This document shows positions 16,652 to 27,089 of a stretch of DNA of 64,000 bases, in pieces. The stretch is taken from the NCBI GenBank assembly GCA_046351595.1, contig JAXLYE010000002.1:1116001-1180000 (forward strand), in the 5' to 3' direction. Positions within the stretch are counted from its first letter, which is position 1. Each line of letters begins with the position of its first letter. Below the pieces are notes generated by a model. It searched no databases. It worked only from the letters and a program-made list of their open reading frames with translations, and had not been told where the DNA came from. The stretch is from JAXLYE01 sp046351595 (GTDB taxonomy: Bacteria > Myxococcota_A > Polyangia > Palsa-1104 > JAEUJZ01). A program made the position numbers and the translations under genes.

Positions 16652-16854
16652 GCGCTCCTCACCTTGCGCAGCAGCGTGCCGTTGGGCAAAAGCGTCTGCG
16701 GCACGCTCACGCCGCGGCTCGCGAGCTCGTAGCGCGCGCAGCTCTTGTAGTCGCTCTGGCAGTAGCGCTCCTGCCACACGGCCAGGTTCGACTGCAGGAC
16801 AAAGAGCGGATACAGCGGACACCTCATCTGCATCGGGCAAGAACGGCTAGACAT
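16648..16854 (-). CDS. Small Cys-rich protein coupled to YeeE/YedE genes
   Basis: The protein has 68 residues, starting at ATG 16854. The sequence is distinctive: SCPMQMRCPLYPLF, then WQERYCQSDYKSCARYELA, then VPQTLLPNGTLLRKV. Four Cys in a C-x4-C ... C-x6-C pattern suggest a metal or Fe-S site, or redox thiols. There is no signal peptide or membrane segment. I have the impression that similar small proteins with CPLYPLF and LPNG motifs are common in Myxococcota, but no function is known to me. The GTGA overlap with the transporter gene points to a role in sulfur transport or handling. The frame is open further upstream to 16998 with two more Cys (CACPW), so a longer form is possible. Confidence 0.65.
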   Translation of the reverse strand: MSSRSCPMQMRCPLYPLFVLQSNLAVWQERYCQSDYKSCARYELASRGVSVPQTLLPNGTLLRKVRSA

Positions 16855-17394
16855 CAGCTTGTACTCGCACTGGAGGGCATACCTGGCCCAGGGGCAGGCG
16901 CACCGATCCTGCTGCACGCGCGCAGCTACACCTGCACGACGTTCAGCGGCGAACCGACCGCCGCCTGCGCGACCCCGGGGGAAGGGTGCCTCGTTCACAA
17001 CAGGATCGATCTGATGCCGTCTCTACGCAAGCGGGATGCCGCATCGAGGCGCCGGCTGTCCGGGCGAGGCCACGCGCCGCGCGGACGTGCCGCGCGCCTT
17101 CCGACCGATCGGCTGGCCGTCGGCCGCTGCGCGCCGGGGAAGCGGCGGCCGTTCGTGAGCCGGATCAAGGCGGCGCACAGGGGTGCAGTCCGGATCGCGG
17201 CGGCTCGGGCTCCGCAACGCGGGACGGACACTCCCTTGATTACGGCCCGTTCCGGAACCTCCACAGCACCCATCGGAGATCCTGATCAGAGCGGAGCGTA
17301 CGGCGCGCCCAGACTGTGCGCCCCGTCGCTGGCGGCGCTCTTGCAGTGGCGTCGGGGGGCGCTGCCTCTGTCTGCAAGAAAAGGAATCCGTACC
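16855..17394. other. Intergenic region, no supported gene
   Basis: These 540 bp separate the divergent sulfur-transport operon and the PAS gene. Open frames on both strands are Arg/Ala-rich and have no family features. Promoters for both flanking units must lie here, but I cannot place them. Confidence 0.4.
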
Positions 17395-17856
17395 ATGCAG
17401 GACCTGCACACACGCTTCTTTCAGTTCGCTGCGGAGCTGCTCGCGACCGCCGATACGCGCGGGTACCTCTGCGAGCTCAGCCCGGCCTGGGTCACGACCC
17501 TCGGCTTCTCCTTCGACGAGCTGCGCTCCCAGCCTCTGCTCGACTTCGTCCACCCCGACGACCGCGCCGCGACGCAGCGCGCGACCGAGCGGCTCCTCGA
17601 CAAAGAGGTGCCTGCGCACTTCGAGAACCGCTGCCTGTGCAAGGACGGCAGCTACAAGCGCCTGCGCTGGCTGTCGCGGTTCTCGCGCCAGGCCGGCCTG
17701 ATCCTGGCCTGCGCGCGCCCGGTCACCAGCCTCGTCGGCGCGGCCGAGCTCGAGCCGTGCGCCGGCGAGGTTGAGTCGCAAGTGGCACGAACCGAGCCGC
17801 CGGCCCGGCACGAGGTGGACCGCCTGTTCGCGCGCGATCTGCGCAGCAAGCCGTAG
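17395..17856 (+). CDS. Stand-alone PAS domain protein
   Basis: The protein has 153 residues from ATG 17395, with AAGGA upstream. A single PAS fold spans residues ~10-115: FFQFAAELLATADTRGYLCELSPAWVTTLGFSFDEL, then PLLDFVHPDDRAAT and the PAC-like KDGSYKRLRWLSRF (motifs quoted in short pieces of a longer alignment). It has no kinase, cyclase or DNA-binding output. Such proteins usually sense a small ligand or redox state and act through a partner. The ~40 C-terminal residues are charged and probably flexible. The upstream in-frame extension to 17014 is Arg-rich and rejected. Neighbours on both sides are signalling genes, so a partner kinase nearby is plausible. Confidence 0.82.
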   Translation: MQDLHTRFFQFAAELLATADTRGYLCELSPAWVTTLGFSFDELRSQPLLDFVHPDDRAATQRATERLLDKEVPAHFENRCLCKDGSYKRLRWLSRFSRQAGLILACARPVTSLVGAAELEPCAGEVESQVARTEPPARHEVDRLFARDLRSKP

Positions 17857-18585
17857 CCGGCCGCGAGTGCGGATACCAAGATGTGTACACTCTGGGAGGT
17901 GGATGGGGCGTGCACGCTGGTGCCGCTCCACAGGAGCCCGCTGCCCGACGAGCTGCTGCCGGCTGCGCGGCGCACGCGGCGGACTTGATGTCGCGCTCCC
18001 AGAGCTCGGAAGGGAGCGCGGGGAGGAGCCTCTAAAGGAACTCCCAAGAGCAGCGCGCGGCGCGCTCTGCCAGGTTTCCGATGTCGACCCGCTCGACCGC
18101 GGTTCCCGCAGGGCCATAAGGCGTGCGAGCGATCTTCGCGTCCAGCCACAACCTGCCGAATGTGTAAGTCGCGCCTGTCCTGGCGCGGCATCGAGCACGC
18201 GATCGGAGCCCGGACCGGGGCCGCTCGCGCGGTGGGCGCCGCGCGCATACATCCCGCACCGCCGGCCGTCCCGAGCTGCGTCAGCGCCCGCGGCGCCCGT
18301 GCTCTGCTTCCGCCCGGGTCCGGGGCGGATCTTGGCGCTCGCCGCGCCCCACGCGGCCTGGCCCGGAGCCCGCGGCGGAGCCCGGGTCCGGCGCGGGCGG
18401 TTACCGGAACGGAGCGGAACCATGAGCTGCGCCGCGGGCCTGCGCATTACCTTATCGAAACCGCGGGCCAGCCTGCGCCGCATGCGACGCTAGAACCGAA
18501 TTCCGAGAGCGCATACAATGTGCAATGGGGCACGGTAGCTGTCGGCACGCCGACCGGGCCAGGCCTCTGCTCAGGTGGTCTTCGC
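17857..18585. other. Intergenic region, no supported gene
   Basis: These 729 bp lie between the PAS gene and the PknK-like gene. The frame of the downstream kinase is open back to 18160 but lacks kinase-family features there. No terminator, RNA or gene is supported. Confidence 0.4.
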
Positions 18586-22602
<4,017 letters not shown>

Positions 22603-22689
22603 GCCTTCGGCGGCCTGCGTGACGAGCCGGCATGAGCACGAGCAGGGGGTGGCCCGCGCGCGGTCGCGGCGGGCCGGCTTCTGTCGATT

Positions 22690-22829
22690 TCCCAGGAATC
22701 GCTGATAACGGTTCGTTCGCAATCGCCGCTTGCTGGCCTGCGTATGCTCGGATAAGCTTAAGTCATAAGAATGTGATTTAAGTAAAGCTGCGTTTAAAGA
22801 TCGAATTTAGGCTAACCGAGGTCTTATAC
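22690..22829 (+). promoter_or_regulatory. AT-rich promoter region of the terpene synthase
   Basis: About 140 bp with GC content near 45%, in a ~70% GC setting. It contains an imperfect dyad, CTTAAGTCA (22757-22765) and TGATTTAAG (22774-22782), with 8 of 9 positions paired and an 8-nt centre. A TAGGCT hexamer (22808-22813) is a possible -10, and GAGGT (22818-22822) is the ribosome-binding site 7 nt before the ATG. The dyad is a candidate operator for a regulator of terpene production. Confidence 0.55.
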
Positions 22830-23819
22830 ATGGCGAATGAGCTCGACAAGATCTGGTGTCCTTTCGCTCCAGCAATCAATCAATTTGCGATCATCGCCGA
22901 CCGCAACACGCTGGAGTGGGCGCAGCGCTTCAACCTGCTGGCCCGCGACGACCGCTACGGCCACGCCCGGCCCATCGAGTACGGCTGGCTCGCCGCCCGC
23001 GCCTACCCGAACAGCGGCTGGGCCGAGCTGCAGATCGCGGCCGACTGGATCAGCTGGCTGTTCCTGATGGACGACGAGTGCGACGAGACCGGCGTCGGCC
23101 GCGACCCGCGCCTGCTCGGGCAGCTGCACGACCGCATGATCGCCATCCTGCGCGGCGCCGAGCCCGCCGACAGCGACGAGCCGCTGGCGCGGGCTCTGCA
23201 CGACCTGCGCAGCCGCATGGCCGAGCGCGCGTCGCCGGCGTGGCTCGAGCGCTTCACCTCGGCCGTCGAGGACTACTTTGCCGCCAACCGCTGGGAGGCC
23301 AACAACCGCCTGCTCGGCATCACCCCGAGCCTTGGGACCTACCAGATCAAGCGCGCGCACACCGGCGCGGTCTTCGCGTGCTTCGAGCTGCTGTCGATCA
23401 CCGACGGCATCGACCTGCCGCCCGCGGTCCGCGACAGCGCCGTCGTGCAGGGCCTGACGCTGCTGGCCAACTGCGTCATCTGCTGGTGCAACGATATCCT
23501 ATCGGTCAATAAAGAGCACAAGCACGGAGACGTCCACAACCTGGTCATCGTCCTGCAGCACGAGCGCCAGCTGAGCAATGAAGCGGCCATGCGCGAGACG
23601 GTCCAGGTTCATAATGATACCGTCCAGGCGTTCCTCGACCTGGAGAAGAAGCTGCCGAGCTTCGGGCCCGAGGTGGACGCCGAAGTGGCGCGCTATGTCG
23701 ATTCGCTGCGCCACTGGATGCGCGCCAACCTCGACTGGTCGTGGACGGCGCTGCGCTACGAGCGACTGGTCGAGGCCCGCCCCGGCGAGCACCCCTTCGC
23801 GCTGCCGCAGGTCCTGTAA
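22830..23819 (+). CDS. Class I terpene synthase
   Basis: The enzyme ionises a prenyl diphosphate with Mg2+ and cyclises it to a terpene hydrocarbon or alcohol. The 329 residues fit bacterial single-domain cyclases. The Asp-rich motif is DDECDE (81-86). The second metal motif is NDILSVNKE (221-229, NDxxSxxKE). The pyrophosphate-sensor Arg is probably Arg175 in QIKRAH, and a C-terminal RY pair is present (ALRYERL). Both metal sites are intact, so it should be active. The product (mono-, sesqui- or diterpene) cannot be told from motifs. No P450, methyltransferase or transporter is adjacent. The promoter is AT-rich, and a short stretch inside the gene (23490-23620) uses A/T-ending codons rare elsewhere in the window, which hints at transfer. 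Confidence 0.93.
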   Translation: MANELDKIWCPFAPAINQFAIIADRNTLEWAQRFNLLARDDRYGHARPIEYGWLAARAYPNSGWAELQIAADWISWLFLMDDECDETGVGRDPRLLGQLHDRMIAILRGAEPADSDEPLARALHDLRSRMAERASPAWLERFTSAVEDYFAANRWEANNRLLGITPSLGTYQIKRAHTGAVFACFELLSITDGIDLPPAVRDSAVVQGLTLLANCVICWCNDILSVNKEHKHGDVHNLVIVLQHERQLSNEAAMRETVQVHNDTVQAFLDLEKKLPSFGPEVDAEVARYVDSLRHWMRANLDWSWTALRYERLVEARPGEHPFALPQVL

Positions 23820-23956
23820 CCCGCCGTCCCGCGCCGCGGTCTACGGCGAGGCCGCTCCGGGCAGGAGCCTCGACGGCGCGCCGCGCAGCGCGAACGTCGA
23901 GAGGGTGCAGCACGTGCGCCGCGGCCTGGGCCGCCAGGCACCTGCGCCGCGGCCGG

Positions 23957-24412
23957 TCAGCTCGGCAGCGAGTAGGTCACCGCGGCGCGGGCGACACACG
24001 GCAGCGCCGCACCCTCGCTGCCCGCCGCGCCGCTGCTGCCTTCGCTGCTGAGCGAGTAGATGCGCGCCTCCATCACCGCCAGCCGCCGGCCGATCTTCAG
24101 CACCTCGACGTCGGCGCGCAGGTCGCCGGGCGCGGGCCGGCGCAGGAAGTCGATGTGCAGGCTGGCGGTGGCGGCGCCGAGCTGCGGCCCGATGTGCGCG
24201 AGCAGCGCCAGGAACGCCGCGGTATCGGCGAGCCCCATGAGCGCCGGCCCCTGGATGGTGCCGCCGGGGCGCAGGTCGTTGGCGCGCGAGGACATGCGGC
24301 ACTGCAGGCGGCCGGGCGCAAGCTGCTCGATCTGGAACAGCCCGCGCGGCAGCTCGGGGAACGCAGCCTCGAGGATCTCGATGAGCTGCGCGGGAGCGAG
24401 GACGAGTTGCAT
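23957..24412 (-). CDS. PaaI-like hotdog-fold acyl-CoA thioesterase
   Basis: The 151 residues form a single hotdog domain: GGTIQGPALMGLADTAAF is the central helix region with the catalytic Asp position, followed by ATASLHIDFLRRPAPGDL and GRRLAVMEARIYS, typical of the PaaI/YbgC type. These enzymes hydrolyse acyl- or aryl-CoA esters; the substrate here is unknown. The C-terminal strand contains a Ser/Gly insertion (about residues 120-135) before the final VARAAVTYSLPS. The start at ATG 24412 is supported by a TACACT hexamer ending 6 nt upstream, with no ribosome-binding site. The frame is open to 24703, but that part has no family similarity. It converges on the terpene synthase with 137 bp between stops. 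Confidence 0.85.
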   Translation of the reverse strand: MQLVLAPAQLIEILEAAFPELPRGLFQIEQLAPGRLQCRMSSRANDLRPGGTIQGPALMGLADTAAFLALLAHIGPQLGAATASLHIDFLRRPAPGDLRADVEVLKIGRRLAVMEARIYSLSSEGSSGAAGSEGAALPCVARAAVTYSLPS

Positions 24413-24418
24413 CGCTTG

Positions 24419-24424
24419 AGTGTA
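24419..24424 (-). promoter_or_regulatory. -10 box, leaderless promoter
   Basis: On the minus strand TACACT ends 6 nt before the thioesterase ATG (24412), without a ribosome-binding site. Confidence 0.5.
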
Positions 24425-24542
24425 GCCCTGTTCAGGGTGTTTTCCGCACACGACAAGTGTCACAAGGAGGTGACGGGCGGCGGCTAACCTGGCGCCGATT
24501 CTGGGGTCCTCTCCCCGTCGCTGGTGTCGCGAAATGGCGTGG

Positions 24543-24548
24543 TACGGT
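24543..24548 (+). promoter_or_regulatory. -10 box, leaderless promoter
   Basis: TACGGT ends 6 nt before ATG 24555. It supports that start over the upstream ATG at 24534, which would lie inside the promoter. Confidence 0.45.
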
Positions 24549-24554
24549 GGTGCC

Positions 24555-26024
24555 ATGAAGAACCTGTCAAGCGTACGCAGACGCTCTCCGTATAGACCCT
24601 TATTCCTGGCCGCGGTGTGCGGCCTGCTGCTCGGCGCCGCGACGTCGACCGGGCCGCTCGGCTGCAGCAGCAACCAGATCGGCGGCACCGGCAGCGACGA
24701 CATGACCGGCGGCGGCGGGGACGGCGGCAGCGGCGGCGGCGGCGGCGGCGACGGCGGCGGCCAGAGCGGCTACTGCGCCGGCAAGGGCCCGCCCATCGTC
24801 GTCGGCGACAGCGGCAGCGCGGCGCGCTGCAGCGGCCAGGTCGCGGCCTCGGCGTTCCGCTACGCCATGTGCCTGTGCCAGGGCCTGTCCGCGAGCTCGT
24901 CGATCACTGTCGACGCCTTCGACAGCACCATGCCCGGCCAGACCACCTTCGGCAACGGCGGCTCGGTCGGCGTGAACTCCAACGTCAACGCCGGCGATCT
25001 TTCGGTCGGCGGCACGCTGCAGGTGGCGGGCGCGCTGACCCTCAACCGCGTCTCGACCGGCGTCGACCTGCTGCTCGCCGACACGCTGTCCGCCAACGTC
25101 AGCGCCACCGTCAGCCGCAACGCCCAGATCAACGGCGACGTGAAGTGCAACGGCGCGGCCGGCTCGCTCAAGATCACCGGCAGCCTGACCTACCCGTTGA
25201 CGCGCACCCTGAGCGCGACCAGCCCGATCATCGGCAGCACGATGCGCAACAACGTCACCGTCGCTGCGCCCTGCGACTGCGCGACCAACAGCATTTTCAA
25301 CATCGCCGGCTACGTCACCGAGCGCGCGACCAGCAACGACAACGCCGCCATCGGCCTCGACCCGGGGCAGCTCACCAACTTCTCGGGCGACCAGAGCTTG
25401 AACCTGACGTGCGGGCGCTTCTACCTGAGCCGCATCGGCGGCGCCGGCAAGCTGACGCTCAACGTCTCGGGCCGCACCGCGCTGTTCATCGGCGGCGACG
25501 TCAACCTGACCAACGACTTCACGGTCAACCTCGGTCCAAATGGCGAGCTCGATCTGTTCATCAACGGCGGCCTGACCAGCTCCGCGCCGCTGGTCTTCGG
25601 CAACAAGGACGCGCCGGCGCGCGTGCGCCTGTACATGGGCGGCTCGCGCAACATCAACCTCGCCGCCGGCAGCACGATCTACGGAAATATCTATGCGCCG
25701 GAGTCGGCGCTGGTGACCTCGGGCGCGCTCACCGTCTACGGCGCGATCTTCGTGCGCAGCTTCAACCCGAGCAGCAACGTCACCATCCACCACGACGTCG
25801 CCATCCTGCGCGCCGCCGACGACTGCTCCAACCCCGGCACCGGCGGCGGCGGCACCGTCGACATGAGCGGCGGCACCGGCGGCGGCACCAGCACCTGCTC
25901 GCGCTGCCAGGACTGCGGCGGCCAGGCCTGCAAGGCCGGCTCGTGCGGCGCGTGCACGACGGGCGCGGACTGCTGCTCGCCGCTGTCGTGCAAGCTCGGC
26001 AAGTGCGTCTTCGAGGTCGGCTGA
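24555..26024 (+). CDS. Secreted lipoprotein with beta-solenoid-like domain and Cys-rich tail
   Basis: The protein has 489 residues. A basic N-terminus and hydrophobic stretch end in a lipobox-like PLGC (Cys34), so it should be lipid-anchored. A Gly/Asp linker with long Gly runs follows (~40-70). The main domain (~75-415) is rich in Asn, Thr and Gly with repeating patterns such as GGTLQVAGALTLN, SATVSRNAQINGDV and GKLTLNVSGRTALFIGGDVNLTNDF. This is what parallel beta-helix or polymer-forming surface proteins look like. The tail holds ~11 Cys in 40 residues (CSRCQDCGGQACKAGSCGAC). The function is unknown; adhesion or surface-layer assembly is a guess. The next gene is another lipoprotein in the same direction. 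Confidence 0.8.
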   Translation: MKNLSSVRRRSPYRPLFLAAVCGLLLGAATSTGPLGCSSNQIGGTGSDDMTGGGGDGGSGGGGGGDGGGQSGYCAGKGPPIVVGDSGSAARCSGQVAASAFRYAMCLCQGLSASSSITVDAFDSTMPGQTTFGNGGSVGVNSNVNAGDLSVGGTLQVAGALTLNRVSTGVDLLLADTLSANVSATVSRNAQINGDVKCNGAAGSLKITGSLTYPLTRTLSATSPIIGSTMRNNVTVAAPCDCATNSIFNIAGYVTERATSNDNAAIGLDPGQLTNFSGDQSLNLTCGRFYLSRIGGAGKLTLNVSGRTALFIGGDVNLTNDFTVNLGPNGELDLFINGGLTSSAPLVFGNKDAPARVRLYMGGSRNINLAAGSTIYGNIYAPESALVTSGALTVYGAIFVRSFNPSSNVTIHHDVAILRAADDCSNPGTGGGGTVDMSGGTGGGTSTCSRCQDCGGQACKAGSCGACTTGADCCSPLSCKLGKCVFEVG

Positions 26025-26174
26025 GCCTCCCGGCACCGCGCCCGGTGCCTGTCTCCCTCTGAATCGCTCGAAGGCCGCGTTCGCCAGGGCCGCGCTCGGC
26101 CCGCGGCTCGACGGAGTTCTGCACGCAGTTGCCAGGCCGCGGCCGATGTGCGATGCGGTTCCCGACGCATCGCC

Positions 26175-27083
26175 ATGCTCTTCTCTCCGCCACCCTGCCG
26201 CCCGACCCTCGGCCGCCCGACCGCGGCTCGAGCGAGCCGCGCCGCGACCTGGCTGCTCACGCTGGCGCTGCCGCTCGGCGGCGGCTGCTCGCGCGGCGGC
26301 TCCAGCGGCGGCAAGCCCGACGGCTCGGTGCGGGACGGCGGCGCGCCCGTCGACGCCGCGGTGCCCGACCTGGTGACGTGGAACGTGGACGCCGCGACCG
26401 TCGACCTGCGCGCGCCCGCGGACCTGCGCGCGCCGTCGGATCTGGCGGTGCTGACGGATCTGGCGGCGCCGCTCGATCTGGCCGCGCGCCTCGACCTGGC
26501 GAGCCCGCCCGATCTCGCCAGCCCGCCCGACCTGGCCTCGCCGCCCGACCTGACCACCGGCACCATCACCGGCGGGCCGTGCCTGTCGGGCAGCAGCGGC
26601 GCGACGGCGTTCCGCGTCCGCTGGTCGAACAGCGGCGGCCGCGCCACCGTCAACTACGAGGTCCACGGCCTGCCCGACAAGGCCCGCTGGAAGGTCGGCG
26701 TCTACGGCTACGGCATCGGCTTCATGCCGCAGTTCGCCGATCCCTTCCTCGGCCCCGGCGGCCTACAGCTCGACGGCTCGTCCTTCATCGACGTCGAGCT
26801 CAGCACCATCGGCGTCTTCAGCATCCGCTCGATCGCGCTGTCCGTGTTCGGCCGCTCGTACTCGACCGGCGCGAGCGGCAGCTTCAACTGGATCACCGCC
26901 ACCGGCGGCGGCTCGACCCCGCTCAACTTCGTCAGCAACACCACCCCGTATAAGTGGTACCCAGCAGACGCCACGCCGGACCTCGATCCGAACGACGGCC
27001 GCATCCTCTTGCGCATCAAGGCCGGCGGCAGCTCGGGCTCGCTCGTCGTCAACCGCCTCGAGCTGTGCATCGACGGGAGCTGA
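26175..27083 (+). CDS. Secreted lipoprotein of unknown function with Asp-Leu-Ala repeat linker
   Basis: The protein has 302 residues from ATG 26175; a GTG at 26148 is an alternative. The signal peptide region TWLLTLALPLGGGC ends in a likely lipidated Cys. Residues ~75-135 are a linker of repeated six-residue units such as DLASPP, DLAAPL and DLRAPA. This low-complexity spacer is typical of myxobacterial lipoproteins. The globular C-terminal half (~140-302) is beta-rich with many aromatic residues (WKVGVYGYGIGF, FNWITATGGGS) and two Cys (PCLSG and LELCIDG) that may pair. No catalytic motif was recognised. It converges with 6 bp spacing on the VIT/VWA gene. Confidence 0.75.
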   Translation: MLFSPPPCRPTLGRPTAARASRAATWLLTLALPLGGGCSRGGSSGGKPDGSVRDGGAPVDAAVPDLVTWNVDAATVDLRAPADLRAPSDLAVLTDLAAPLDLAARLDLASPPDLASPPDLASPPDLTTGTITGGPCLSGSSGATAFRVRWSNSGGRATVNYEVHGLPDKARWKVGVYGYGIGFMPQFADPFLGPGGLQLDGSSFIDVELSTIGVFSIRSIALSVFGRSYSTGASGSFNWITATGGGSTPLNFVSNTTPYKWYPADATPDLDPNDGRILLRIKAGGSSGSLVVNRLELCIDGS

Positions 27084-27089
27084 GCGCGC

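Noticed and set aside
22830..24412. Full terpene biosynthetic cluster
   Set aside because: Only the cyclase is present. The adjacent thioesterase is convergent and has no known role in terpene tailoring.
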